The notes: a model not told the origin generated them from the letters alone. Positions 8,300 through 16,410 are shown, numbered from the stretch's first letter. The stretch is 64,000 bases of DNA from Companilactobacillus insicii (GCF_003946015.1 NZ_RHNU01000011.1:1-64000), one strand, 5' to 3'. Translations and numbers: made by a program.

Positions 8300-9511
8300 A
8301 TGGCAAATTTCATTAAAAATTATTTGACCACAACAGATCTAGTAGTAATTCTAATTACCGTTGGTCTGATAACCGTAATCACATTGGTCGCCTATACACT
8401 AGAAAAGAAAGTCAGCAAGGCTTCACCATTCTTTATTCGTTTAGGTGAGCACATTATTGAAAGTGCACTTTTAATAGTAAGTATTTTGTTACTGAGACAA
8501 GTTTTTACGACTATTAACCATGGTTACTTCATGACGGATGCATGGTTGTACGCTAACGCTCAAATAGCCGTTGCCTTCTTCGGAATTCTAATTCTAAACA
8601 ATCGCCTAGTCGAACTAATAACGTTAGCATTTCCATTCTTGTACAATCCCGCTTTAAACGAATCCAGATTTAGTGGACCGTATATGACCCTATTCTTCTC
8701 GGCCTACGTCGTTATGTTAATAACTGTTGATTATGCGTATAGTCACAAGGACGAAATGCTGATATCTAGCTACAAATACACAATTGCACAGACTGTATTC
8801 GCCCTATGTTGGTGGTCTATTCTCTGGATCGACTATCATTTCAATCCGTACAAAATCATTATCTCGATGATATTCTTCGAAATATTCATGGTTATTATTA
8901 GAATCACTGAAAAAAGACTTCGACTGTCATTCGCAGATTTCAAAGATTTGGAGATCAAAGCAAATTACGATGCCCTCACAGGTGTCAAAAACCGTTCTTC
9001 ACTAAACACAGCTTCAAAAGAACTGTTTCAAGAATTCTCTGAAAAAGAAGAAACAATAACAGTGGCTATGTTTGATATTGATCACTTCAAGAAGTTCAAC
9101 GATACTTATGGACATGAAATTGGAGACGAAGTACTTAGACACGTCGCCCATTTAACTGAGCGAGAGCTGATGGCGGATAATACTGATGGTCCTAATGGCC
9201 AGTTATATCGATACGGTGGCGAAGAATTCATTATTATTTTTAAAGACAAAACTACTGATGAAGCTGCTGAAGTAATATACGATATTCGTAAAACACTCAA
9301 GGATATCCCGTTATTCATTAACGGAGCTAAGCTAAATGTTACATTGTGCTTTGGAATTACTTCTGTAAAGAAATCAGATGCATCCACTAAAGAGATTCTC
9401 GAACGTGTTGATGGTTACTTATATCAATCCAAAAATAACGGCCGTAATCGCGTTACTATAGAAGGTAACACGTATACTTACGATAATTTAAAAATAGCTT
9501 TTGAAGCATAA
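8300..9511 (+). CDS. membrane-bound GGDEF diguanylate cyclase
   Basis: This 403-residue protein has about six N-terminal membrane helices (residues about 12-205) followed by a GGDEF domain (about 220-390) that would make cyclic di-GMP from two GTP. The active-site loop is GGEEF at residues 306-310, the usual functional variant. The Mg/GTP region MFDIDHFKKFNDTYGH is intact. The RxxD inhibitory site normally five residues before the loop is absent, so product inhibition is not expected. No EAL or HD-GYP phosphodiesterase occurs in the window. Most lactobacilli lack c-di-GMP signalling, which makes the gene notable. It is monocistronic, flanked by a terminator. The ribosome site is weak. Confidence 0.9.
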   Translation: MANFIKNYLTTTDLVVILITVGLITVITLVAYTLEKKVSKASPFFIRLGEHIIESALLIVSILLLRQVFTTINHGYFMTDAWLYANAQIAVAFFGILILNNRLVELITLAFPFLYNPALNESRFSGPYMTLFFSAYVVMLITVDYAYSHKDEMLISSYKYTIAQTVFALCWWSILWIDYHFNPYKIIISMIFFEIFMVIIRITEKRLRLSFADFKDLEIKANYDALTGVKNRSSLNTASKELFQEFSEKEETITVAMFDIDHFKKFNDTYGHEIGDEVLRHVAHLTERELMADNTDGPNGQLYRYGGEEFIIIFKDKTTDEAAEVIYDIRKTLKDIPLFINGAKLNVTLCFGITSVKKSDASTKEILERVDGYLYQSKNNGRNRVTIEGNTYTYDNLKIAFEA

Positions 9512-9547
9512 CAAAGAAGATCGATTACAGAATCGAATAAAAAAAGA

Positions 9548-9600
9548 CTAGATACTTTTTATCCGGATATATTATCCGAACAAAATATCTAGCTTTTTTT
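9548..9600 (+). terminator. terminator of the diguanylate cyclase gene
   Basis: Nested stem: CTAGATA/TATCTAG outside and ATCCGGATAT/ATTATCCGAA region inside, followed by a T7 run ending at 9600. Confidence 0.7.
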
Positions 9601-9632
9601 ATTTCATTTTAATTTATTTCCCTGATAGATTA

Positions 9633-9802
9633 GTCTCTGGGTGCAAGAAATGCAGGAAGCAGTGGAGGTGGCGTTATGGCTTCAGCCATTACACCACGGG
9701 ACGAGTTTTGAACTTCGTGTACTATGCGAAGTTCAAAACCGAGCTTGGAGACCTCGACTCCAAGCGGTCCCCACAGCGGCAGCATTTTTTGCACCCAGAG
9801 AC
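9633..9802. other. 170-bp structured palindromic element (possible ncRNA or MITE-like)
   Basis: The element is bounded by 21-nt complementary arms (9633-9653 and 9782-9802, beginning GTCTCTGGGTGCAA) that pair at every position with one G-U. Inside lie three hairpins in a row: 9668-9697 (ATGGC/GCCAT core with an outer GTGG/CCAC), 9705-9739 (13-bp perfect stem GTTTTGAACTTCG, 9-nt loop) and 9743-9765 (8-bp stem GCTTGGAG, 7-nt loop). The base of the multiloop is extended by GC-GTGG pairing. The whole would fold as a four-way junction on either strand. It is clearly richer in G+C than its surroundings. A 62-codon frame across it is a by-product of the palindrome. I do not recognise a named RNA family. 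The alternatives are a structured small RNA, an end-to-end palindromic mobile element without transposase, or both. Confidence 0.65.
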
Positions 9803-9818
9803 GGCATCCAAAAATTTC

Positions 9819-11246
9819 CTATAAGTTAGGATCCATCTTAAATGTTAGTTTAGATAACTCAGCACCTTGAGTAACTAACTCTGCTAAAAGTTTCTTAGTA
9901 GCTTCATTATAGTGAGTAGCGATTTCATGATTTTGAGTCGTCAAATAATCTGTTAATTCACTACCAGACATTGTTACAGCTTTTTTATCAACTGACTCAA
10001 TCTTTCTTCTTGCCCATTCTGACAAGTCCTTTTGATAATCAATGTCAGCTTGAATGAACTCTGCATAATGTGACTCTACAATCATTGCTAAAGCCTCATA
10101 CATCCAATATGCACTGTCTAAATTCATCTTATCTGGTAATTCACGATATGATTCATCAGTGTCATTAGCATTTGTAAAGAATGGAACATGTGGACAAAAT
10201 GTAGGAATACCAAATCCAATCCATTGAACTCCTGCTGCACCATTTTTATTGGCATCACGCATTTGTAAGATGTGTGAATTAGCAGTACGTGATAATGAAA
10301 TAGCACGATATGTCTTCTTATCATGTTCGCTACCACTACCCAATGGATCATATTTTGTTTCATTATAATGTGACTTCAAGATATATTGAATATCTTCAAT
10401 CGCAATCTTACGCTCAGGTTTACGGATAAATGGCAATTCAGGTGATTCTGGATCCTGCTCAATACTTGGATTCAGATATCTTTGGGCAAACCAAACACGT
10501 GGTGTGTTGTAATGGTGATCTTTTTCAGTATCTGTACCAAAAATATGTCTAAAATCCCAACGATTTTCATCTGGATTCAAGCCATGTTCCTTAACAAAGT
10601 CTTGTATCCCATCAGCCCACATATAATTTTGGGAATCATTAAAATCAATATCCTCAATCGCAATTTGATTTGCGGCAACCGCGTAACAATCATCTGGAAT
10701 TCGTACCGCTACCCACTGATGCCCAGTAACAATTTCCATATACCAGACTTCATTACTATCATTAAATTGAATCCCGTTACCTTCAGCTGAACCATATTTC
10801 TTAACTAACTCGCCTAAATAACGGACACCATCACGGGCAGACTTAATAAATGGCAGAACTAATGTTGTCAAAGAATCTTCAGCCAACCCATCCTTAACGT
10901 ATGGATCAAAAGCCAAGACACGTTCATTGGCGTACACACTTTCAGTAGCACTCTCACCAACGTTCAATTTATTAAATCCATCTTCTTCATTAGGACCTTC
11001 ACTTTGATCACCGTTTGGTGTTGAAGTATAACGATAACCACTTTCAGGAAGTGGAACTGTTAGTTTGTTATATGGTGATACGTATGTTTCTTTGCGACCC
11101 GAAACAGCTGGTCGTACAAAGAAACGCTTTGGATGAATAGCAATCATACGATCTTCATTTCTAGAAATATAAGTAGCTCCATCCATTGAAGCCTTCTTAC
11201 CAACTAGAATTGAAGTACATGCTGATAGTTCGATACGATCTGTCAT
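9819..11246 (-). CDS. pepD: C69-family dipeptidase (PepD type)
   Basis: This 475-residue cytosolic peptidase hydrolyses a broad range of dipeptides, a usual amino-acid supply step in lactobacilli. As in PepDA of L. helveticus, the nucleophilic cysteine is near the N-terminus (Cys10 in SACTSILVGKKASMDGATY), followed by the conserved SRNED. Other blocks are GHQWVAVRIPDDCYAVAANQ and YDPLGSGSEHDKKTYRAISL. A second C69 gene, similar over its whole length, lies immediately upstream (stop at 11320), and the two share the C-terminal LSKLTFKMDPNL. The 73-bp gap may hold a separate promoter. AGGGGG precedes the ATG. Confidence 0.93.
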   Translation of the reverse strand: MTDRIELSACTSILVGKKASMDGATYISRNEDRMIAIHPKRFFVRPAVSGRKETYVSPYNKLTVPLPESGYRYTSTPNGDQSEGPNEEDGFNKLNVGESATESVYANERVLAFDPYVKDGLAEDSLTTLVLPFIKSARDGVRYLGELVKKYGSAEGNGIQFNDSNEVWYMEIVTGHQWVAVRIPDDCYAVAANQIAIEDIDFNDSQNYMWADGIQDFVKEHGLNPDENRWDFRHIFGTDTEKDHHYNTPRVWFAQRYLNPSIEQDPESPELPFIRKPERKIAIEDIQYILKSHYNETKYDPLGSGSEHDKKTYRAISLSRTANSHILQMRDANKNGAAGVQWIGFGIPTFCPHVPFFTNANDTDESYRELPDKMNLDSAYWMYEALAMIVESHYAEFIQADIDYQKDLSEWARRKIESVDKKAVTMSGSELTDYLTTQNHEIATHYNEATKKLLAELVTQGAELSKLTFKMDPNL

Positions 11247-11319
11247 TTTTATCCCCCTATTTTTTATTAATATAATTATACTCTTAAGTGGTTATAACTA
11301 AATTGTTAAAAGTATATCT

Positions 11320-12726
11320 CTAAAGATTTGGATCCATCTTAAATGTTAACTTAGATAGCTCTGCACCTTCAGTTACTAATTTAGCTAATAGATTTTTAGC
11401 TTTATCATTATAATATGTAGCAATTTCGTGATTTTCTTTAGTCAAATAGCTAACTAATTCGGCATCTGATAATGAAGCAGCCTCACTTTCGACAGAATCA
11501 ATTTTTTCTCTGGCCCATTGCGATAATTCCTTTTGGTAATCCAAATCTTCTTCGATAAACTCTGAATAATGAGATTCTACAATCATTGACAATGCTTCGT
11601 AAATCCAATATGCATCTTTCAAGTTCATTGAATCAGAAATATCTCGATAAGTCTCATCAGTATCATTTGCATTAGTAAAGAATGGTACAAATGGAGTAAA
11701 ACTAGGAATACCAAAGCACTTCCATTCAACACTCAACTTTCCGTTCTTCATTTGTAAAATATGTGAATTAGCAGTTCTAGATAGTGAGATTGAACGATAA
11801 CGTTTTTTATCATCTTCACTGCCACTACCTAATGGATCAAATTGTGTTTCATTATAATGTGACTTCAAAACATATTGAATGTCTTCGACCGAAACTTTTT
11901 TCTCTGGCTTACGCAAAAATGGTAATTCTGGAGATTCAGGATTTTGTTCAGTACTTGGATTCAAATATTTCTGAGCAAACCAAACACGAGGAGTATTGTA
12001 ATGGTGATCGGTCTTTGTATCAGTACCAAAAATATGTCTGAAATTGAACTTATCTTCATCCGGATTCAAATTATATTCTTCAACAAAATTTTGAATTCCC
12101 TCTGACCACATATAATTATCAGGATCATCAAAATCAATTTCTTCAATACCTATTTGATTAGCAGCAAAAGCATAGCAATCATCAGGAATTCTAATTGCTA
12201 CCCATTGATGACCAGTGGCAATTTCCATATACCAAACTTCGTCATGGTCACTAAATTGAACACCATTACTCTCAGCTGAACCGTACTTAGCAATCAAATC
12301 ACCCAATCGCTTAACGCCTGCACGAGCAGAATCAATATATGGCAAGACCAGAGTAGTAATAGAATCTTCAGCGACACCTTCGGCAACCAATGGATCATAC
12401 CCAAGGACTCTTTCATTGCCATAAACACTTTCAGTCGCACTCATTGCAACGTCTTTTTCGTTGATACCATCTTCTTCATATAATCCCTCTGTCGTATTAG
12501 CATCAGGCGAAGTTGTGTAGCGATAACCATTTGCTGGTAATTTTTCTGTTAAATCATTATAAAAAGACTTATATGTTTTATCTTGATTTGAAACTGCTGG
12601 CTCAACATAGAACTTCTTTGGATAGATAGCTACATAATTATCTTCATTTCTAGCAATGTATGTACTACCATCCATCGACGCCTTCTTACCGACCATAATT
12701 GATGAACAAGCTGAATGTTTTTGCAT
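11320..12726 (-). CDS. C69-family dipeptidase, paralogue of the next gene
   Basis: This 468-residue C69 peptidase has the probable nucleophile Cys7 (HSACSSIMVGKKASMDGSTY) followed by ARNED. It resembles the 9819-11246 protein throughout, including GHQWVAIRIPDDCYAFAANQ and the final LSKLTFKMDPNL. The differences cluster in charged surface stretches, so the pair is an old tandem duplication that may have diverged in dipeptide preference. GGAGGG precedes the ATG. A terminator of the upstream gene lies at 12788-12815, so this gene has its own promoter in 12727-12787. Confidence 0.92.
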   Translation of the reverse strand: MQKHSACSSIMVGKKASMDGSTYIARNEDNYVAIYPKKFYVEPAVSNQDKTYKSFYNDLTEKLPANGYRYTTSPDANTTEGLYEEDGINEKDVAMSATESVYGNERVLGYDPLVAEGVAEDSITTLVLPYIDSARAGVKRLGDLIAKYGSAESNGVQFSDHDEVWYMEIATGHQWVAIRIPDDCYAFAANQIGIEEIDFDDPDNYMWSEGIQNFVEEYNLNPDEDKFNFRHIFGTDTKTDHHYNTPRVWFAQKYLNPSTEQNPESPELPFLRKPEKKVSVEDIQYVLKSHYNETQFDPLGSGSEDDKKRYRSISLSRTANSHILQMKNGKLSVEWKCFGIPSFTPFVPFFTNANDTDETYRDISDSMNLKDAYWIYEALSMIVESHYSEFIEEDLDYQKELSQWAREKIDSVESEAASLSDAELVSYLTKENHEIATYYNDKAKNLLAKLVTEGAELSKLTFKMDPNL

Positions 12727-12787
12727 AATTCAATCCCTCCATATCAATACTTCTTACTATCCTCAATATAGATGAATCATAAACAAA

Positions 12788-12815
12788 AAGAAACCCCACA
12801 AACGTGAGGTTTCTT
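12788..12815. terminator. terminator after the isochorismatase-like gene
   Basis: A 12-bp stem AAGAAACCCCAC/GTGAGGTTTCTT with one mismatch has A and T runs on either side. Confidence 0.7.
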
Positions 12816-12820
12816 ATTTA

Positions 12821-13309
12821 CTATACGAATGTTAAAAATCTACCGTCCCAAATATTCTCATAGAATTCAATCGTATTCTCGGCGGTCATATAATTATTAT
12901 CATAAGTCGATGTCATATCATGCTTCATAATAACTTTGTAGCCCAAACCATGAGCCATCTTAATAGTTGCATCGCAACAAATTTCAGTTTGAACTCCGCA
13001 GAATTCAATAGTACTTAAACTATTTTCCTGTAACAAATTATTCAAATTAGTTCTATAAAAAGCATTAGCATGAGTTTTTTCAACAACCATATCATCATCT
13101 TTAATATCTAATCCCTTAGAAAATTGCCATAGGTCACTGCCTCTAACAACATCCTGATCATTATGTTGAACAAAAATAATTGGTAAATTAGCAAATCGAT
13201 AAGTATCGATTCTCTTGTTAACTGATTTCAAGAGTCCTTCGTAATTATAACTATATTTCAAGGCATTTTGCATATCTATGACGACTAATACTTGTGCCAA
13301 TTTTGACAT
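12821..13309 (-). CDS. isochorismatase-family cysteine hydrolase
   Basis: This 162-residue single-domain protein carries the Asp-Lys-Cys triad of the isochorismatase/nicotinamidase superfamily: Asp12 in VVIDMQNA, Lys78 in VEKTH, and Cys111 in GVQTEICCDAT. The cis-peptide motif before the cysteine (G-V-Q-T-E) is normal. Superfamily members cleave amides or enol ethers; the length and the absence of nicotinamidase metal ligands (D-x-H pattern) favour an uncharacterised amidohydrolase over PncA. AAGGGG precedes the ATG. It is flanked by terminators on both sides, so it is transcribed alone. Confidence 0.85.
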   Translation of the reverse strand: MSKLAQVLVVIDMQNALKYSYNYEGLLKSVNKRIDTYRFANLPIIFVQHNDQDVVRGSDLWQFSKGLDIKDDDMVVEKTHANAFYRTNLNNLLQENSLSTIEFCGVQTEICCDATIKMAHGLGYKVIMKHDMTSTYDNNYMTAENTIEFYENIWDGRFLTFV

Positions 13310-13356
13310 AATCTCATCCCCTTACTTACCTATATAATAACAATAATTATATAAAA

Positions 13357-13381
13357 AAACTCCGGATTATCTCCGAAGTTT
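13357..13381 (-). terminator. terminator after the 13391 gene
   Basis: AAACTCCGG pairs with CCGAAGTTT (one G-U), with A7 and T7 runs flanking. It ends the minus-strand gene 13391-13711. Confidence 0.65.
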
Positions 13382-13390
13382 TTTTGGAAA

Positions 13391-13711
13391 CTAGACACTC
13401 ATTTTTAGAGGTAAGAACTTGATAACATACTTGTTAGGGTCCACACGTGAATCAGATAGTGCTCTAACTAGGTCTCCCTCTTTGTAGTCTGTGAGATGTT
13501 TGGCACTTAATGTCAAAGTATTTTTGATCTTATCATGAGTCCATTTACCCATCTGCTCCAGTTGTGGATAGTCAACTGGATTAAATTTTGTGGGTTCGGA
13601 AAAGATCACCTTGACCTCCAACGCATCCACGTATTCCTTAATACTTCTAATTACATTTTTGTTTGTCAAAAGATCATCTCCCCATAAAATAATTTTTGCA
13701 AACGTTACCAC
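13391..13711 (-). CDS. uncharacterised 106-residue protein
   Basis: I do not recognise this protein. It is soluble, with no signal peptide or membrane segment, starts from a GTG preceded closely by AGGTGA, and is followed by a good terminator, so it is probably expressed. The N-terminal part (KIILWGDDLLTNKNVIRSIK) reads like a beta-strand/loop/helix unit. A central VDYPQLEQMGKW and the C-terminal DPNKYVIKFLPL are distinctive strings for a database search. Its neighbours are unrelated single genes, so context gives no hint. Confidence 0.6.
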   Translation of the reverse strand: MVTFAKIILWGDDLLTNKNVIRSIKEYVDALEVKVIFSEPTKFNPVDYPQLEQMGKWTHDKIKNTLTLSAKHLTDYKEGDLVRALSDSRVDPNKYVIKFLPLKMSV

Positions 13712-13786
13712 ATCTCACCTATATAATATCACTGATACGAAAAACTAATAACCCCATTTGTGTTATAAATAATAATATTTCTTAAA

Positions 13787-14209
13787 TTAATTAACTATAA
13801 TATGAGGATTTTCACTAAAGCTTATTATCTTTTGCTCAATTTGATTACGGACATTACGAAAAGAATCCATGATTTGTTCTTCAGTACCTGTGGCCTGCGC
13901 TGGATCAGGAAATCCCCAATGTAGATGCGTTACACCTTTAGGAACTACCGGACATTTATCTTTAGCATCACCACATAAAGTAACAACAAAATCACAACTA
14001 TTGAAGTATTCAACGTCGATCAAATTAGAAGTATTTTGGGAAATATCTATATTAATTTCTTTCATACTTGCAACAGCTCTTGGGTTTAGACCATGTACTT
14101 CAACACCAGCACTACGGACCTCCCAATTAGGCAAATATTTCTTGGCCAATCCTTCTGCCATTTGTGAGCGACATGAATTACCTGTACAAATAAAATAAAT
14201 TTTTTTCAT
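13787..14209 (-). CDS. arsC: arsenate reductase, thioredoxin-coupled (LMW phosphatase fold)
   Basis: This 140-residue enzyme reduces arsenate to arsenite. The catalytic P-loop is CTGNSCRS (nucleophile Cys8), and the redox pair is Cys79/Cys86 in [11 protein letters not shown], with the same 7-residue spacing as S. aureus pI258 ArsC (Cys82/Cys89). That set marks the thioredoxin-dependent class, and a thioredoxin gene lies 1.4 kb away. No arsR, arsB or acr3 is adjacent, so arsenite export must be encoded elsewhere. AAGGGG precedes the ATG. The upstream spacer contains a hairpin (ATAAAGT/ACTTTAT) of unknown role. Confidence 0.92.
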   Translation of the reverse strand: MKKIYFICTGNSCRSQMAEGLAKKYLPNWEVRSAGVEVHGLNPRAVASMKEINIDISQNTSNLIDVEYFNSCDFVVTLCGDAKDKCPVVPKGVTHLHWGFPDPAQATGTEEQIMDSFRNVRNQIEQKIISFSENPHIIVN

Positions 14210-14447
14210 AATTTATCCCCTTATAATTATGTCTAAATTTAACATAAACTGTTCTAACAAATACAGCATAAAGTTCTGCGACTTTATATTTGTATTTTAA
14301 AAATAAAGATGAAATAATTCAGGCGGTGGTAAGTCTTTATACGAATATCATTGAATGATATTTTATTTCTTCCACATAATTACTTTACATTATTAAGTAC
14401 TTATGATTAAAATAGATACATCGCAAAAGTATCTTTTGGAGAAAACA

Positions 14448-15473
14448 ATGAAAATTTTTAAACGTGTAATTATTGGATTAATATCCATACTAGTAGTAAT
14501 AGGAATTGTACTTGGTATATATGTATATCAAAGTAAAAAGGCCTTAGATTCAATTGATAACAATCAAAACAGTGTTTCTAAAAAAATCGATGAAGGTAAA
14601 CCCATCTCTGTACTATTACTAGGTGCAGATACTGGTGCTGATGGTAGAGTTGATCGTGGTAATTCCGACACCATGATGATTGTCACTCTGAATCCCAAGA
14701 CTAACTCATCAGTCATGTACTCTATCCCTCGTGATACCATGGCCGAAATGGTTGGAGCTGGTAAGAAGAAGGATGTTCAAAAAATAAATGCTGCATACAA
14801 TATTGGTAAAGCAAAGATGGCTAAGAACACTGTTGGTGAGTTGCTTGGAATCAATGTTGACTACAGTGTTGCTATCAATATGGGGGCTCTAGAAAAGACT
14901 GTTAACTTCGTAGATGGTGTAACTGTTACTACACCTATCAAAGTTAGCTTTGGTGGCGTAACAATTCCTAAGGGTACTCACCACTTAAATGGAAAACAAG
15001 CCTTGAGTTATGTTCGCATGCGTTACGAAGATCCTCGTGGGGACTACGGTCGACAACTTCGTCAGCAACAAGTACTAAAAGCTGTCGTTAAAAAGCTGCA
15101 ACAACCAAAATATTTGGTTAAGCTACCTAGCCTAATTACTAAATTGGGACCTGATATTAGTACTGACTTAACGGATAGCCAAATGGAAAACTTCCCTGTC
15201 AAATACCACAATGCCGGAAAACACATGACATCGTTACAACTTCAAGGACAAAGTGCTTGGATAAATGGCAGTTCTTATCAAATATTATCAAATAGCACTT
15301 TGCAAAGAGCTTCCGATAAATTGAGAGCTAATCTTGATCTTAAAAAGAAAAAATTAAATAACACTGAAACACAACTTAATAAATTAAACGCTAATTTCTT
15401 TAACGATCCAGATAGTACTGACTATAATACTAATGGTCTCGATACTACCTATTACACTAATAATACGTACTAA
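14448..15473 (+). CDS. LytR-CpsA-Psr (LCP) family cell-wall polymer ligase
   Basis: LCP proteins transfer teichoic acids or capsular polysaccharide from undecaprenyl phosphate to peptidoglycan outside the membrane. The ATG at 14448 is preferred, with TTTGGAG before it; an in-frame ATG 45 bp upstream has no ribosome site. From there the protein is 341 residues: a basic N-terminus, one membrane helix (IIGLISILVVIGIVLGIYVY), then the LCP domain with LLLGADTG...GNSDTMMIVTLNP, YSIPRDTM and the phosphate-binding YVRMRYEDPRGDYGRQLRQQ. The C-terminal 35 residues are Asn/Thr-rich low complexity. A bidirectional terminator follows. Confidence 0.93.
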   Translation: MKIFKRVIIGLISILVVIGIVLGIYVYQSKKALDSIDNNQNSVSKKIDEGKPISVLLLGADTGADGRVDRGNSDTMMIVTLNPKTNSSVMYSIPRDTMAEMVGAGKKKDVQKINAAYNIGKAKMAKNTVGELLGINVDYSVAINMGALEKTVNFVDGVTVTTPIKVSFGGVTIPKGTHHLNGKQALSYVRMRYEDPRGDYGRQLRQQQVLKAVVKKLQQPKYLVKLPSLITKLGPDISTDLTDSQMENFPVKYHNAGKHMTSLQLQGQSAWINGSSYQILSNSTLQRASDKLRANLDLKKKKLNNTETQLNKLNANFFNDPDSTDYNTNGLDTTYYTNNTY

Positions 15474-15480
15474 AACAAAA

Positions 15481-15518
15481 ATATCTCCAGTAATCCGATT
15501 TTGGATTACTGGAGATAT
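15481..15518. terminator. bidirectional terminator between LCP and thioredoxin genes
   Basis: A perfect 16-bp stem (ATATCTCCAGTAATCC with its complement) and a 6-nt loop sit between convergent genes. Confidence 0.85.
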
Positions 15519-15579
15519 TTGTTTTATTCATGCTGCATAAATAATGAATTTTACAGTTATGTCACAGCCTGTTTTAAAC

Positions 15580-15903
15580 TTACATGTATTGTTCTAAGGC
15601 TGCACGGAACTTAGCTTCTGGTTGATACCCAACCATACGGCCAACAACATTTCCATCTTTTTTAATAATAAATGTAGGAATTCCTTGGATGCCAAAGTTG
15701 TTTGGTGTCTCAGGATTATGATCCACATTCATTGATGTAAACTTAATCTTATCACCTAATTCATCCTTTGAAGACAACTTCTCAAGGATTGGATTCATCA
15801 TTTTACATGGAGGACACCAGTCAGCGTTAAAATCTGTAATTACTAATCCTGTATTTGTTTCATCATTATAAGTCTTATCAGAAATTTCTGTGATATTGCT
15901 CAT
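15580..15903 (-). CDS. thioredoxin-family protein (WCPPC active site)
   Basis: This 107-residue cytosolic thioredoxin has the active site WCPPC (Cys30, Cys33) instead of the canonical WCGPC, followed by KMMNPILEKL. The cis-proline motif is GIPTFIIKKDG, and the C-terminal helix is present. The proline variant suggests altered redox potential or partner choice, so it may not be the housekeeping TrxA. It is divergent from a CsoR/CstR-family regulator, with a TACCC-N4-GGGTA operator overlapping its -10 box (15943-15971). This argues that it is induced by the copper, persulfide or thiol signal that the regulator senses. Confidence 0.9.
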   Translation of the reverse strand: MSNITEISDKTYNDETNTGLVITDFNADWCPPCKMMNPILEKLSSKDELGDKIKFTSMNVDHNPETPNNFGIQGIPTFIIKKDGNVVGRMVGYQPEAKFRAALEQYM

Positions 15904-15942
15904 ATTATATACCCCTTATATTTACTTTTAACTTCAATAAAC

Positions 15943-15971
15943 AATATACCCCCTAGGGTAAAATATATCAA
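15943..15971 (-). promoter_or_regulatory. thioredoxin promoter with CsoR/CstR-type operator
   Basis: On the minus strand TTGATA (15966-15971) and TATATT (15943-15948) are 17 bp apart. The palindrome TACCC-CCTA-GGGTA (15947-15960) fills the spacer and touches the -10 box. TACCC/GGGTA half-sites are the CsoR/CstR operator type. Confidence 0.75.
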
Positions 15972-16010
15972 TTAATTTGATTACGCATGGTAATACCGTA
16001 ACCATATCAT

Positions 16011-16039
16011 TTGAAGTACACTACCCGACCGGGTATAAT
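16011..16039 (+). promoter_or_regulatory. regulator promoter with CsoR/CstR-type operator
   Basis: TTGAAG (16011-16016) and TATAAT (16034-16039) are spaced 17 bp apart. The palindrome TACCC-GACC-GGGTA (16022-16035) lies between them and overlaps the -10. It is the mirror arrangement of the thioredoxin promoter, so the regulator probably represses both genes. Confidence 0.75.
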
Positions 16040-16071
16040 ATCTTTGATATTAATTATTTAGGAGGCTTCAT

Positions 16072-16344
16072 ATGTCTCAGACTGAAGAAGAACAAAATGC
16101 TAGTAAGAGAATAACTAGTCAAATTAAAAGATCTCGTGGTCAATTAGATGGTATCTTGCATATGATGGAAGATGGAAGACCTTGTGACGACATCCTAGTT
16201 CAACTATCTGCAGTTAAATCCGGTGTCGATAAGGCTATGAAACTAGTTATTGCCCAAAATATCCGTAAAAATGTCAATTGCGTTGATGAACAACAGCTAA
16301 AGGATTTGCAAAGTTCTCTAGACTTGATGCTTAAGACAAAGTGA
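16072..16344 (+). CDS. CsoR/CstR/FrmR-family (DUF156) transcriptional regulator
   Basis: This 90-residue all-helical repressor has the family core RSRGQLDGILHMMEDGRPCDDIL, then QLSAVKS. Family members sense Cu(I), Ni, formaldehyde or persulfide through Cys38 plus a second site. Gap-free alignment with S. aureus CstR (from memory) puts Asn67 where CstR has its second cysteine (Cys60) and CsoR Cys65; the only other cysteine is Cys70, three residues on. The CsoR histidine position is Asn63. So it lacks both the Cu site and the standard persulfide pair, unless Cys70 substitutes. AGGAGG precedes the ATG. It is divergent from a thioredoxin with matching operators. CstR-like is the best class, but the signal is open. 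Confidence 0.88.
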   Translation: MSQTEEEQNASKRITSQIKRSRGQLDGILHMMEDGRPCDDILVQLSAVKSGVDKAMKLVIAQNIRKNVNCVDEQQLKDLQSSLDLMLKTK

Positions 16345-16358
16345 AATTTTCTCCGTTT

Positions 16359-16410
16359 AACTACAAACACCCCCGCATTTACTTACGTAAATACGAGGGT
16401 GTTTGTAGTT
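16359..16410. terminator. bidirectional terminator
   Basis: A perfect 14-bp outer stem AACTACAAACACCC/GGGTGTTTGTAGTT and an inner ATTTAC/GTAAAT stem lie between the convergent regulator and EamA genes. Confidence 0.8.

Noticed and set aside
9641-9829. 62-codon plus-strand open frame over the structured element
   Set aside because: It lies almost wholly inside the palindromic element, has no ribosome site, and its composition follows the stems; it also runs into the end of the pepD gene.
10482-10790. 102-codon plus-strand frame inside pepD
   Set aside because: Antisense shadow of a well-supported dipeptidase gene, without ribosome site or protein-like pattern.
14257-14294. Riboswitch or ArsR operator upstream of arsC/LCP
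   Set aside because: The hairpin (ATAAAGT/ACTTTAT plus an outer ACAAATA/TATTTGT) is AT-only and matches no riboswitch core or ArsR box that I know.
16072-16344. Copper-sensing CsoR assignment
   Set aside because: The histidine and second cysteine of the Cu(I) site are replaced by asparagine and no copper pump or chaperone gene is adjacent.
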